Of a stretch of DNA of 64,000 nucleotides, positions 15,363-25,033 are shown one piece after another. This stretch comes from Flammeovirgaceae bacterium. GTDB taxonomy: Bacteria > Bacteroidota > Bacteroidia > Cytophagales > Cyclobacteriaceae. Positions within the stretch are counted from its first letter, which is position 1. The number at the start of each line of letters is the position of its first letter. A program made the position numbers and the translations under genes. Location: NCBI GenBank assembly GCA_015180985.1, contig CP054185.1:1543001-1607000 (forward strand). Reading direction: 5' to 3'. The notes below the pieces were generated by a model, which worked only from the letters and a program-made list of their open reading frames with translations, did not search any database and was not told where the DNA came from.

Positions 15363-18300
15363 CTAAAATTTTATTCCAATCAACAGTACGTCATCAGTTT
15401 GCCGGGTATCGCCCCGCCAGGCTTCCCATTCGGTTTCGAAAATCACGGAGGCTTCGCGCATGGGCAGGGTGTGTACCCGCTCGATGATTTCGCGGGTTTT
15501 TTTAGGCCCAAACTTGCGGCCCTCCGGCCCGCCAAACTGGTCGGGAAAGCCATCGGAACTGAAATAAATGGAGTCGCCTTTATCCAGTTTGATTTTGGTG
15601 TTGGTGAAGTTGGTTTGGTTTTTAAAAATGCCGCCACCTATCGGGAATTTATTGCCCTTAACCTCGTCCATAACACCACCCTTCATAATGTACAACGGGC
15701 GGTGTGCTCCGGCATACTCCACTTCGCGGGTGTTCATGTTTATTTTACACAGGGCGATGTCCATGCCGTCTTTTGTGGAAGCGTCCTCATCCTGTCTTAG
15801 CGTTTTTGTAACACCTTCATCCAGTAAATCGAGAATAACACCCGGATCAGTTACTTTTCGGCTGCGCACAATATCGTTCAGCAGAAAGTACCCAATCAGT
15901 GAAAGTAATGCACCCGGTACTCCGTGGCCGGTGCAATCCACAGCAGCAATGTAAATATCATCTTTAACCTGCATGTACCAGGGGAAGTCACCGCTTACCA
16001 CATCGCGCGGTTTATATAGTATAAAGGAGTCTGGCAGTGATCGGTTAATAACCCGGTTGTTTGGAAGGATTGCGGTTTGTATGCGCTTGGCGTAATTAAT
16101 GCTCTCGGTGATCTTTTTGTTTTTAGCCTGGATTTCAAGTTCAATCATTTTCCGTTCGGTGATATCGTGCGACACGACCAGCACGGACTCTACTTTATTC
16201 GTTTCGTCAAACTCCGGAATGGCGTTTACCTGCATTACGCGTTTGCCCATCTCCGAAGGGAAATCCATTTCGGTGGCTACGGTGTTTTCGGTTGAATTAA
16301 CCTGTTCAACAATCCGGAGCCAGGTTTCAAGTACCGATTTGTCAAGTTCAACGTCCTGCACTTTCCTGTTCAGGAATAAGCTGGGGCTCTTGCCCGTGTA
16401 CGATTCGATAACCGGGTTAATATACGAGATGGCCTCTTGTTCAAGGCGTGTGATGAGGTCGGGCGAGTTTTCCGAAAGCGCCTGCATCTTGCTTCGCATG
16501 CGCTGTTCCTGTTCGGCTCTTCTGCGTTCGGTAATGTCGCGCGAGTTGAGGATGAACCCGTGTATGGCCGGGTTCGACATGCAGTTGGTTCCGGTGGCTT
16601 CAATCCAGATGTAGTTGCCGTCTTTGGTTTTGTACTCAAACTGTGCGGTAACTTTTTCATCCGGATTTTCTTTCATTTTCCGGAACAGCCCATCAAAGAT
16701 TTCGCGGTGGTCGGCATGTACGTTGTTCATGTCGCTGCGGCCGATCAATTCTTTCTGACCATAACCGAGAATGGTTTCTACGGAAGGAGAGATATACCGG
16801 ATGGTTTCGTCTTCTTCGTAAATGGTGATGACTTCCGAAGCATTTTCGAGCAGCAACTGCATGCGCTTTTGCGTGCGGTTAACTTCCTCAACCTGGTTCT
16901 CCAGTTCGCGGTTGGTGCGTTCCAGTTCCTCCTGCGTGGCCTGCATCTCTTCGGCATTTTGCCTGAGTACTTCCTGCTTTTCTTTCAGTTCGTTACTCAT
17001 GGCCTGCGATTCTTCGAGCAGCCTGCGGGTGCGTTCGTTAACCTTAATGTTGAAGATGGTGCGTGCCAGGATTAAGCTGAGCTCCTCCACAAATTTTACC
17101 TGCGAGGGATTGAAGCGCTTCAGCCCGGCAAATTCCAGCACGCCATACACTTCTTCGTTGGTGATAAGCGGCACAATCAATATACAGGTCGGTCGTTGTT
17201 CGCCCAGCAGGCCCGAAGTAATGGTTACATAATCATTGGGTATCTCGGTGCGCAAAACTGTATCTTTTTCGATGGCAGCCTGCCCTACCAATCCCTCGGC
17301 AAAACGAAAACTTTTTTGCAGGTATTTTTTTCGCCCGTAGGCATAGCTGGCGCGCATTTCGATAAGCCGTTCGCTGCCTTCGTCATTTACCGCATAGAAT
17401 GCGCCCTGAATAGCGCCAATTTTTTCAAGAATAAACCGGATGACGTCATCACCCAGTGTATCGAGTGAATCGTGCAGGCGGAGAATTTCACTGATTTCGG
17501 CAACGCCCCGCACAATCCAGTTGCGCTCGTTATCGCGTTTCTCATTTTCGATAAGGTTGTTGCGCATGGTAATGAGTGACAGCCCAAGCAGGTCGTTTTC
17601 GCCTTCGGCCTCAAACCGGGTATCGAATTTCCCTTCGCCAATACGCTGGGTGAACTCTGCTTTTTGTTTGAGCGATTCTACCAGGTGATTGACCTTTTCG
17701 GTTATTTGACCGAATTCATCACGGCTGGTTACTTCAATGTTTTCTGGCAGCACCCCTTCAGCAACCATGCCCAGCAGGGTGCGAGTGGTGGTAAGCGGGC
17801 GCGTTAGCGAACGGGCAAACAGCATGGTAAGCAGGGTAGTAAGCAATACGATGCAGATGCCTGCATACAGATAAATCCGGAATAAGCCGGCCGTATTGCC
17901 ATCGGCTTCGGCTATATCCATTTTGCCGATGAGGCCCCAACCGGGCAGGGCCAGTGTTTTACCCGTATAGTAAACGGACGCACCCCGATAATCTTTTCCG
18001 GATATGGTAGTGGCATTTGCACTGCCCGACAGGATACGATTAATGCCATGTATAAAGGGGTCATCGGGATTGTAGATTTTAATGGCAGCGTTGGGTTCGA
18101 AGCGCAGCGGACTGACCAGCAGGATTTTTTTATTGCTGATATCCTGTTTTACCAGCAGGATTTCGCCTGTGTTGCCCATACCTTTGGTTCCGGCCAGTGT
18201 TTTGTAAAGTGGGTTCAGGCTGATACGGGCAACCATAAAATGTTCGCCACCGGCTGTGGTTACAGGCGCAAAGCCAAACAGGTAGTAACCATTTTTGTCT

Positions 18301-18716
18301 TTGAATACCGAGGAGAAATGGATGCCTTTCTGGGCGCTTGAAAAACTTGATCCATCCGGATCGGTGAATAATTTACCCGGCTCATAGTTTCCGTCTGTTG
18401 AATAGATAACAGTGCCGGCCGGAGATATGATGTAAAACTGTTCAAACCCAAAGCGGCTACCTTCTTCCAGCGAGTCGAATGCATTCAACAGGGGTGACTG
18501 CTGCAGGTTTTTTAATTCACTTTCCTGCCTTGTAAAAAAGGCAGCTACATATTCGGCCCGCGTGTCGGTTATGGCGGCCAGGCTGTACATAAACTTATCG
18601 CGGCTGGCTTTCTGGTTGTATTCAAAAGTGAAAAAGCCTATGGTGCCCACTGCAACGATGGCAATAAGCATAACCAACAGGGTAATTTTTGTGCTAACCT
18701 TAATTCCTTTCAGCAT
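15363..18716 (-). CDS. SiaA-like membrane receptor with GAF, two PAS and SpoIIE phosphatase domains
   Basis: 1117 residues. A first membrane helix (~10-28), an extracytoplasmic Cache-like sensor (~30-280, with AVIYSTDGNYEPGKLF), a second helix (~283-305), HAMP (~305-360), GAF (~430-580), a coiled coil with EEMQATQEELERTNRELE (~595-635), PAS (~640-755) and PAS (~770-880), then a SpoIIE/PP2C phosphatase (~900-1117) with AAVDCTGHGVPGALLS, TKDGMDIALC, FSSDGFPDQFGG and RQTDDVLLIG, holding the metal-binding aspartates. Pseudomonas SiaA has only Cache-HAMP-SpoIIE; the added GAF-coil-PAS-PAS array is notable. Predicted job: dephosphorylate SiaC in response to an external and possibly cytoplasmic signal. 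Confidence 0.88.
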   Translation of the reverse strand: MLKGIKVSTKITLLVMLIAIVAVGTIGFFTFEYNQKASRDKFMYSLAAITDTRAEYVAAFFTRQESELKNLQQSPLLNAFDSLEEGSRFGFEQFYIISPAGTVIYSTDGNYEPGKLFTDPDGSSFSSAQKGIHFSSVFKDKNGYYLFGFAPVTTAGGEHFMVARISLNPLYKTLAGTKGMGNTGEILLVKQDISNKKILLVSPLRFEPNAAIKIYNPDDPFIHGINRILSGSANATTISGKDYRGASVYYTGKTLALPGWGLIGKMDIAEADGNTAGLFRIYLYAGICIVLLTTLLTMLFARSLTRPLTTTRTLLGMVAEGVLPENIEVTSRDEFGQITEKVNHLVESLKQKAEFTQRIGEGKFDTRFEAEGENDLLGLSLITMRNNLIENEKRDNERNWIVRGVAEISEILRLHDSLDTLGDDVIRFILEKIGAIQGAFYAVNDEGSERLIEMRASYAYGRKKYLQKSFRFAEGLVGQAAIEKDTVLRTEIPNDYVTITSGLLGEQRPTCILIVPLITNEEVYGVLEFAGLKRFNPSQVKFVEELSLILARTIFNIKVNERTRRLLEESQAMSNELKEKQEVLRQNAEEMQATQEELERTNRELENQVEEVNRTQKRMQLLLENASEVITIYEEDETIRYISPSVETILGYGQKELIGRSDMNNVHADHREIFDGLFRKMKENPDEKVTAQFEYKTKDGNYIWIEATGTNCMSNPAIHGFILNSRDITERRRAEQEQRMRSKMQALSENSPDLITRLEQEAISYINPVIESYTGKSPSLFLNRKVQDVELDKSVLETWLRIVEQVNSTENTVATEMDFPSEMGKRVMQVNAIPEFDETNKVESVLVVSHDITERKMIELEIQAKNKKITESINYAKRIQTAILPNNRVINRSLPDSFILYKPRDVVSGDFPWYMQVKDDIYIAAVDCTGHGVPGALLSLIGYFLLNDIVRSRKVTDPGVILDLLDEGVTKTLRQDEDASTKDGMDIALCKINMNTREVEYAGAHRPLYIMKGGVMDEVKGNKFPIGGGIFKNQTNFTNTKIKLDKGDSIYFSSDGFPDQFGGPEGRKFGPKKTREIIERVHTLPMREASVIFETEWEAWRGDTRQTDDVLLIGIKF

Positions 18717-18741
18717 AGTTGTTCTTCTTCACTGTTATTCG

Positions 18742-19467
18742 TTAACTGCTTAATTTTTCTGCTATCTGGGCGGCAGCCTCTTCAACAAATTTTCGTTGTT
18801 CGGCTGTAACCGGGGTAAACGAGGCTATTTCAACAATCCCGGTAATAGTGTCATTTTTTTTGGCTGCAACTATCAAAACATACCGGGGTGATGAACTGCC
18901 CAATCCGGAAATAATTTTTACATATCCTTCAGGTATTTCGTCCAGGTATACGGTTTGGCCGGTTACGGCCGCCTGCCCGATTAAACCTTCGCCTGCTTCG
19001 TATTCCACCGAGTTTGCTTCTGTTAAGGTAAGGGCGTAACCGGCTTTCAATAGAGCTATTTTCTTATCGTTACGGGCCTCAACACGGTAAAAAGCACCCT
19101 GGCCGGCTTCCAATTGTTTGCAGATAGCTGATAACCCGCTTTGCATACTATCTTCGGGATTGCGGGCTGATTTGATGGCCGCCCGTACCGCTTCAACGGC
19201 ATTGGATTTTTTGGTTGATTCTTTGCTCTCCTGATTTTTCTGATTTTCAGTAATTTTCTTTTCGCGGTACACCACCATGGCTTCGGTGTTGGTTAAAGCC
19301 ACAATCATTGCGGCAGTGCCCAAAATTATGCTGATGCCCAGCAACAGATAAAACCGGTTTGGTATGCCTTGCGCTTCCGATTGAAATAGTGTAAAAAATG
19401 AGTACACAATTCCTGCCATAAAAAGGATTACCAATGTGATGCTGATATGTCGTGCTTTAATTTTCAT
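18742..19467 (-). CDS. Membrane-anchored GAF-domain protein
   Basis: 241 residues: two membrane helices (~8-28 and 40-61), a Lys/Glu-rich linker (KKITENQKNQESKESTKK), then one GAF domain (~85-241) with YEAGEGLIGQAAVTGQTVYL, PEGYVKIISGLG and FVEEAAAQIAEKLS. The GAF belongs to the same subfamily as those in the sensors at 15363, 21124 and 29139. No output domain is present, so it is likely a signal-input or scaffold subunit. Its ATG overlaps the cheB stop by one base (TAATG), and the phosphatase gene starts 25 nt later. Confidence 0.8.
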   Translation of the reverse strand: MKIKARHISITLVILFMAGIVYSFFTLFQSEAQGIPNRFYLLLGISIILGTAAMIVALTNTEAMVVYREKKITENQKNQESKESTKKSNAVEAVRAAIKSARNPEDSMQSGLSAICKQLEAGQGAFYRVEARNDKKIALLKAGYALTLTEANSVEYEAGEGLIGQAAVTGQTVYLDEIPEGYVKIISGLGSSSPRYVLIVAAKKNDTITGIVEIASFTPVTAEQRKFVEEAAAQIAEKLSS

Positions 19468-20060
19468 TACCGGTATTGCTTATCAAGTTCTTTAAAGAAA
19501 TCAACAATCTGATCGACCTTTAAAACCTGGTCGATTTGTGTGAGTGCCATGGCTGATTTAGGCATGGTGTCTATCATGCATTCGGAGGGTTCCTGTACGA
19601 TGGTAAGCCCGCCCCTGTCTTTAATATACTTCATCCCCAGGGCGCCATCTTTGTTCGCGCCTGAGAGCAGGATGCCGATGAGTTTGTCTTTGAAAACATA
19701 GGCGCAGGTTCCCAGGGTGATATCAATGGCCGGCCGTGAGTTGTTGATCATTTCCTCGGTTGAGAGTGCGAAGTAATGGCCCAACTCAACCGAAAGGTGA
19801 TAGTTTGCCGGAGCCAGGTAAACACCGCCTCGTTTTATAGTTTCTTTATCGTATGGTTCTGTTACCTGCACAACACTTTTTAAGGATAACGCTTCAACGA
19901 AACCGTGCCGCACATGCTTAAGCCGGTGCAGGCACATGATGATAGGCAATGGAAACCCTTTTGGCAACTGTGAGAGGATTTTAACCACGCCCTGAAAGCT
20001 GCCTGCCGACCCACCGATAACAACGGCCTTGTAGCTGTTATTTAGGTTGTACTTGTTCAT
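19467..20060 (-). CDS. cheB: Stand-alone CheB-type methylesterase domain protein
   Basis: 197 residues made only of the CheB catalytic domain: Ser18 in IGGSAGS, His45 in CLHR, and Asp138 in GANKDGALG, with TIVQEPSECMIDTMPKSA before the end. The usual receiver domain is absent, so activity is not set by CheA phosphorylation in the classical way. It would remove methyl esters (or deamidate) from glutamates on a receptor. It lies 20 nt after cheR and is coupled to the GAF gene. No classical methyl-accepting receptor exists in the window, so the substrate may be one of the neighbouring coiled-coil sensors. Confidence 0.87.
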   Translation of the reverse strand: MNKYNLNNSYKAVVIGGSAGSFQGVVKILSQLPKGFPLPIIMCLHRLKHVRHGFVEALSLKSVVQVTEPYDKETIKRGGVYLAPANYHLSVELGHYFALSTEEMINNSRPAIDITLGTCAYVFKDKLIGILLSGANKDGALGMKYIKDRGGLTIVQEPSECMIDTMPKSAMALTQIDQVLKVDQIVDFFKELDKQYR

Positions 20061-20080
20061 GAGCCGCGAGCACCTTCGTG

Positions 20081-20902
20081 TTAGTCTTTTATTTTCTTAT
20101 ATATTTTTTCTTCATTATTTACCACAATAAAGCGGTTGGCATAATCGCACCAGATGAGTGATTCTTTCGACCCGATGGCGAGGTAGCCGTATTTAAATAA
20201 GCTTTCATGAAATTTTTTAAGTACTTCATTCTGCAAAGCCTGGTTAAAATAGATCATCACATTCCTGCACAGAATCAAATCGAACTTGTTAAAAACTTCG
20301 CCCAATACCAGGTCGTGCTTGCGAAAGGTTACGTTGCTCATCAGGTCTTTATTAAAAACGGCCTGTCCGTTTTCTTCGCGGTAATAATCTTTTAGTGAAC
20401 CTGCTCCCTGAAAGCGGATGTAATTTTTCTCATTTAACTCCATGTTCTTTATGGAGCAGGTGCCGGATTTTGCCCGTTCAAGAATGTTGGTGTCCAGGTC
20501 GGTAGCGTATAGCTGCACATCCTGGTGGATACCCATTTCCTTGAGGAGGATGGCCATTGAAAGGACTTCCTCGCCAGAGGAACAGCCCGCATGCCATATT
20601 TTAAATTGCTTGTGGTTGAGCAGGATGGCCGGTATAATTTCTTCGCGCATAATCCGCCAGAAGCTCGGATCGCGAAACATTTCGGTTACGTTAACAGTGA
20701 GTTCATCCAAAAACTCGTGAATGAATTCGGGGGAGTCGGTGAGTTTGCGGATAAGGGCCTCAACGGAAAGGCGTTTTAATTCCATTATCCGCAGCACCCT
20801 GCGTTTAAAGGACGACATGGCATAATTGCGGAAATCGTAGCTGTATTTCTGGTATATCAGCTCCGAAATCCGTTTCAAATCGGCTATGTCAATGTCCTGC
20901 AT
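20081..20902 (-). CDS. cheR: CheR-type protein-glutamate methyltransferase
   Basis: 273 residues: N-terminal CheR helical domain (~5-75) and an S-adenosylmethionine-binding domain with VNVTEMFRDPSFW, IWHAGCSSGEEVLSMAI, ATDLDTNILERAKSG and ILCRNVMIYFN. All main family motifs are present, so it is predicted active. First gene of the tight run cheR-cheB-GAF-siaA-siaB-siaC. A TATTTTTG box lies at 20941-20934 upstream but lacks a clear -33 element. Confidence 0.9.
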   Translation of the reverse strand: MQDIDIADLKRISELIYQKYSYDFRNYAMSSFKRRVLRIMELKRLSVEALIRKLTDSPEFIHEFLDELTVNVTEMFRDPSFWRIMREEIIPAILLNHKQFKIWHAGCSSGEEVLSMAILLKEMGIHQDVQLYATDLDTNILERAKSGTCSIKNMELNEKNYIRFQGAGSLKDYYREENGQAVFNKDLMSNVTFRKHDLVLGEVFNKFDLILCRNVMIYFNQALQNEVLKKFHESLFKYGYLAIGSKESLIWCDYANRFIVVNNEEKIYKKIKD

Positions 20903-21123
20903 GGAGAGGTTCTTTGGTTATGTTACAGGGCCTCAAAAATAGCTGACCCGTTAGTGCCGGCCTTCCCGTTTCCCTGTAAAATCTTACATGTGTTTAAAGC
21001 ACGGGATCAAACGTTTCAATAAAGCCACCTCAATCCTTCGGAAAGTTTTGAGGGCTTGAAATTTAGCGATTTAAGTGGGATTTTGATGAAAAACCTGATT
21101 TTCAATAGGCAGGCAGGGTCTGT

Positions 21124-23112
21124 TCAGGAATGTTTATTCCTAACGGTTTCCCGGGTAATTGCCAGGGCTTCGAGGTTAACCCGGAACAGTTGTTCCAGCT
21201 CGGTTAATGATTCATCGCTTGTTTTGGCCGAGGCAGCTGCCAGTTGCTGTTCAAGGGTTTTAACCCGGTTTTCCATCTCCTGCTGTTCGCTCAAATCGTG
21301 GGCGTAAATGGCTGCCCCGATAATTTCACCGGTGGATGACAGCAAGGGCTTGTAATTAACCGAGTAAGGTTTTCCAAAGTACTCTTTTTCCACACTCAGG
21401 GTTTGTCCGCTGAATACCTTATCGTATATCGCTTTGTGGTACTCAAACTCCTCTTCTTTAAAGAGGCTTAACACATAGTACCCTTTTTCATAAGGAATGC
21501 CCGAACGGATAAACTGATTAAACAACGGAGCATTATTGCGAAGCACTACCCGGTAATCCAGGCCAATGGCTACAAAGGCATCGGTCGTGGCGTTCATCAG
21601 GTTGCTCAGGTAGGTTTCTTTTTGCTGAGCTTCTTTCATTACCCGCTGCATTTCTTCCTGGGTGGCGGTAAGTTCTTCCATGTTTTGGCGCATTTCCTCC
21701 TCTTGTGCACGCATGGCTTCGGTGGTCATGCGGCTCTCCTCCAGCAACCTGCGGTTGTTTTGTGCGGCTTTCACGGAAGCCAGCGTGCTGGCAATGGTTT
21801 CGCCCAGTTTTTCTACAAACGAAATTTCATGAGGGTGATACTCCCTGAATGACGCGAGTTCAACCATGCCGTAAACAGTATCATCAACTTTTAAAGGAAC
21901 AATGAGTAATGTTTTTGGGTTGGCATCGCCCAGACCGGAGGTGATGCGCACATAATCTTCTGGCAGTTCTTTCAGATAAACGGTTTCTTTTTCAAGATAG
22001 GTCTGCCCCAATAATCCTTCGCCCGGCTTTACTTTTTGTTGCTGGTGCTTTTTAATGTTAAAGGCAAACAGTGAGATTAACTCCAGGTGGTGGTGTTGGG
22101 GGTCGTCCTCATTTAATACGTAAAGTCCGCCCTGGTTGGAACCGGTGTAGTGCACCAATGCCGAGATGATTCTATCGCCAAGTTGGTGGAGGTTGCTGGC
22201 CGATGAGCGCAGGATATCAACAAATCGTGCAAGGCCTTCGTTTGCCCACTTGCGTTTTTGTTCCTCATCGTTCATGGCCAGCAGTTTTTGTTGCATGGCA
22301 ATAAGCGAATCGGCCAGGTTGTTTTTGCCCGGTTGATATTCGGGTTCCAGTTCCCGGTAATCTTTCGTTAGGTTTCCCTGGCCAATTTCCTTTACAAAAT
22401 CCGAGGCATCGCGCAGGTTTTCAACCACTTCGTTAATTTGGCGCGCTACCGCACCAATTTCATTGTGGCGAATTCCGTTGGTGTGTTCGTGTCTGGCCGT
22501 ATTGGTTGCCAGTAACCGCAGGGGTTTAACGATTCTTTTTCGTATAAGGATTATGAGCCAGCCAATAAGTAAGGCATCGGTTATCAATGTCAGACTCACA
22601 GTCCACGCAGCCGTATTTTTCAGCTTGCTCTCTTCGTAACTAAAGTCGGCAATTAGTTTATCAAACCACTCGAGCAACAGGGTAGTATGGGCTTCCAGCC
22701 GGCTGGTGTCGGGCGATGCGGTAATAAGCGATTGAAAGATGGTCCAATCAGTCAGCAGCCGTTCAAGCGTAATGGCGGGCAGGCGCTGAATGGGTGGCAA
22801 CATTGTTTGAGTCCCGGAAATGCGGCCGCCTTGTTTTAAAAACTCAAATGCTTTATCCGTTTTAGCCAGTTGTGTAAGAAGGGCTTTCTTATCAACCGTA
22901 TTCCGATCGAGAAAAATCCGGTGGACCTGCAGTTGTAGGTTGCGCGTGTAGTCAATTTGTTGTTGTACACCGAGGATGTTCGAGAATTTATGCTGAATCC
23001 AGAACACCTGTATAACAATAACCGCGAGTAAAACCACACCGGCCAGTAGACTGGCTTGCGCGATAGTGAGGTTTTTAAGGCCCTTCATGGGGGCAAATAA
23101 ACGAAAATTCAT
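21124..23112 (-). CDS. Membrane sensor with HAMP, GAF, coiled coil and PAS, no output domain
   Basis: 662 residues. Membrane helix ~15-35, a helical external domain (~36-165, CHASE3-like), second helix ~167-188, HAMP (~190-250), GAF (~300-450, GEGLLGQTYLEKETVYLKEL, ITSGLGDANPK), a long coil with EEEMRQNMEELTATQEEMQRV (~470-505), a PAS domain (~515-620, ATTDAFVAIGLDYRVVLRNNA) and a final coil. No kinase, phosphatase, cyclase or MCP signalling hairpin follows. It lies 221 nt upstream of cheR in the same direction and may feed CheR/CheB or SiaA through the coil. An ATG at 23088 (MKGLKNL) is an alternative start. Confidence 0.8.
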   Translation of the reverse strand: MNFRLFAPMKGLKNLTIAQASLLAGVVLLAVIVIQVFWIQHKFSNILGVQQQIDYTRNLQLQVHRIFLDRNTVDKKALLTQLAKTDKAFEFLKQGGRISGTQTMLPPIQRLPAITLERLLTDWTIFQSLITASPDTSRLEAHTTLLLEWFDKLIADFSYEESKLKNTAAWTVSLTLITDALLIGWLIILIRKRIVKPLRLLATNTARHEHTNGIRHNEIGAVARQINEVVENLRDASDFVKEIGQGNLTKDYRELEPEYQPGKNNLADSLIAMQQKLLAMNDEEQKRKWANEGLARFVDILRSSASNLHQLGDRIISALVHYTGSNQGGLYVLNEDDPQHHHLELISLFAFNIKKHQQQKVKPGEGLLGQTYLEKETVYLKELPEDYVRITSGLGDANPKTLLIVPLKVDDTVYGMVELASFREYHPHEISFVEKLGETIASTLASVKAAQNNRRLLEESRMTTEAMRAQEEEMRQNMEELTATQEEMQRVMKEAQQKETYLSNLMNATTDAFVAIGLDYRVVLRNNAPLFNQFIRSGIPYEKGYYVLSLFKEEEFEYHKAIYDKVFSGQTLSVEKEYFGKPYSVNYKPLLSSTGEIIGAAIYAHDLSEQQEMENRVKTLEQQLAAASAKTSDESLTELEQLFRVNLEALAITRETVRNKHS

Positions 23113-23134
23113 CAGGTGCTGAACTCCTTAAAAA

Positions 23135-23617
23135 TCATTTTTTGCCGTGGCTGTCGAGGTTTTGTTTCGAAAAAGAGTAAGGCAGTAAATCAGCGGCTGA
23201 AGAGGCCTTTATCCAGTGGTGGTCTTCATTTTGCATAATGAGCGTAATGGGTTTTTTCTGGTTGGTTTCAAATTCCAGGATAACCTGCCGGCAACCCCCG
23301 CATGAGGTAGCCGGTACCAGGTCTTTGCCGCCCTTCTTTTTCGCTACCACGACCAGTTTTACTACACGTTTATCCGGATACTGCGCGGCAGCCGCATACA
23401 AGGCAACACGCTCGGCACACATGCTTAGCGGATAGGATGCATTTTCATAATTGGCACCGGTTACCACGGTTCCATCGTCCAGCACCAGGGCAGCGCCAAC
23501 ACAGAATTTGGAGTAACTGGCATGTGCAAACTGGGCGGCATCTTTCGCTTTATGCGCCAGGTATTTCGATTCCTGATCCAGGTCATCAAAATGCTTGAAG
23601 ACGGTTAATTCATTCAT
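23135..23617 (-). CDS. cdd: Cytidine deaminase
   Basis: 160 residues, within the range of the small tetrameric class. Zinc ligands and catalytic Glu are visible: Cys67 and Glu69 in MCAERVALY, Cys106 and Cys109 in TSCGGCRQV; the nucleoside-binding segment is GANYENASYPLS. It converts cytidine and deoxycytidine to uridines in pyrimidine salvage in the cytoplasm. Divergent from the saccharopine dehydrogenase-like gene. Confidence 0.92.
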   Translation of the reverse strand: MNELTVFKHFDDLDQESKYLAHKAKDAAQFAHASYSKFCVGAALVLDDGTVVTGANYENASYPLSMCAERVALYAAAAQYPDKRVVKLVVVAKKKGGKDLVPATSCGGCRQVILEFETNQKKPITLIMQNEDHHWIKASSAADLLPYSFSKQNLDSHGKK

Positions 23618-23698
23618 GGGATTTCGGGAAAGGTTAAGAAAGATAAAAATTTTAGCCGGACTCTTCTACCGGGCAGGCAATTGAATTACTTTGCCGAT

Positions 23699-25033
23699 AT
23701 GAAAACGATTTTGGTTTTGGGTGCCGGCCGCTCGTCATCGGCATTGATTGCCTACCTGCTTGAGTTTGCCCGGAAGAGTAACAACCGTGTTGTTGTGGGT
23801 GACCTTTCGTACGAACTGGCATGCGAGAAGGTACGCGATGTTGAAGCAGGCAGGGCCATCGCCTTTAATATTACCGATGACCGGCAAAGTGCCGAAGCCA
23901 TCCGTACAGCCGATGTGGTTATATCGCTGTTGCCGCCTCAGTTGCATCCAACAGTAGCCCGCCATTGTTTAACCCACGCCAAACATCTGCTTACCGCCAG
24001 CTATGTTTCTGAGGAGATGCAAAACCTGCATGATGCAGCCACACAAAAAGGACTTTTATTTTTAAATGAGTGCGGTCTGGATCCGGGCATTGATCACATG
24101 AGTGCCATGGAGATTATCCATCGTATTAAACAAACGGGAGGCAAGCTCAAGTCGTTCGAATCGTTTACCGGAGGCCTGGTTGCACCGGATACTGATCCGG
24201 AAAATCCCTGGCGCTATAAGTTTACCTGGAACCCCCGTAACGTGGTGATGGCCGGCCAGGGAACAGCAAAGTATTTACACAACGGAATTCATAAGTACAT
24301 ACCATACCATCAGCTATTTAAACGAACCACAGCCATTATGGTGCCTGGGTATGGCCAGTTTGAAGGGTATGCCAACCGGAATTCGTTAACCTATATTAAT
24401 GCTTATGGATTAGATGAAATAAAAACCATGTTGCGTGGCACGTTGCGCTACAAAGGGTTTTGCAAGGCCTGGGATATACTGGTTCAATTAGGTTGCTGTG
24501 ATGACACCTACACGATGAAACATGCTGCCGGCATGACGCATGCCGATTTTATTGAAGCATTTCTGGTTGACGGTTCGGGCCCGGTCCAGCAACGGCTGGT
24601 GGAACACTTCGGCCTTCATCCGGATGGCGATGAAATAAAACGGTTGTCCTGGTCGGGATTTTTTTCGGACGAAAAGATTGGGTTAACCGAAGGAACACCT
24701 GCGCAAATCACCGAGCATATATTGAATAAGAAATGGAAGCTGAATGCAGCTGATAAAGATATGATTGTGATGTGGCACCGCTTTGTTTACGAAACAGGCG
24801 GAAAGCAACATGAAATTCAATCCTCGCTGGTCGTTACCGGAGAAGATTCCGTGAACACTGCCATGGCTAAAACCGTAGGGCTTCCGTTGGGCATGGCTGC
24901 ACGATTGCTGATTGAAGGTAAAATTAAAGCCACGGGTGTTCAACTTCCGATACGGCCGGAGATTTACACGCCTATATTAAAGGAGCTGAAGGAATATGGA
25001 ATAGGTTTTAAGGAACAGGAGCGCACACTATAG
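23699..25033 (+). CDS. Saccharopine dehydrogenase family protein
   Basis: 444 residues from the ATG at 23699 (MKTILVLGAGRSSS), a Rossmann NAD(P)-binding start; a TTG 18 nt upstream is unlikely. The C-terminal part (NECGLDPGIDHMSAMEII, FTGGLVAPDTDPENPWRYKFTWNP, VPGYGQFEGYANRNSL) is the saccharopine dehydrogenase C-terminal domain. The family makes or breaks the C-N bond of saccharopine in lysine metabolism or acts on related adducts; which applies here is unknown. Its last bases overlap the end of the convergent rnhA gene. Confidence 0.88.
   Translation: MKTILVLGAGRSSSALIAYLLEFARKSNNRVVVGDLSYELACEKVRDVEAGRAIAFNITDDRQSAEAIRTADVVISLLPPQLHPTVARHCLTHAKHLLTASYVSEEMQNLHDAATQKGLLFLNECGLDPGIDHMSAMEIIHRIKQTGGKLKSFESFTGGLVAPDTDPENPWRYKFTWNPRNVVMAGQGTAKYLHNGIHKYIPYHQLFKRTTAIMVPGYGQFEGYANRNSLTYINAYGLDEIKTMLRGTLRYKGFCKAWDILVQLGCCDDTYTMKHAAGMTHADFIEAFLVDGSGPVQQRLVEHFGLHPDGDEIKRLSWSGFFSDEKIGLTEGTPAQITEHILNKKWKLNAADKDMIVMWHRFVYETGGKQHEIQSSLVVTGEDSVNTAMAKTVGLPLGMAARLLIEGKIKATGVQLPIRPEIYTPILKELKEYGIGFKEQERTL

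Noticed and set aside
16437-17075. Long (212 aa) plus-strand open frame opposite the SiaA-like gene
   Set aside because: The minus-strand frame shows continuous GAF, coil and PAS motifs; the opposite frame has no recognisable features.
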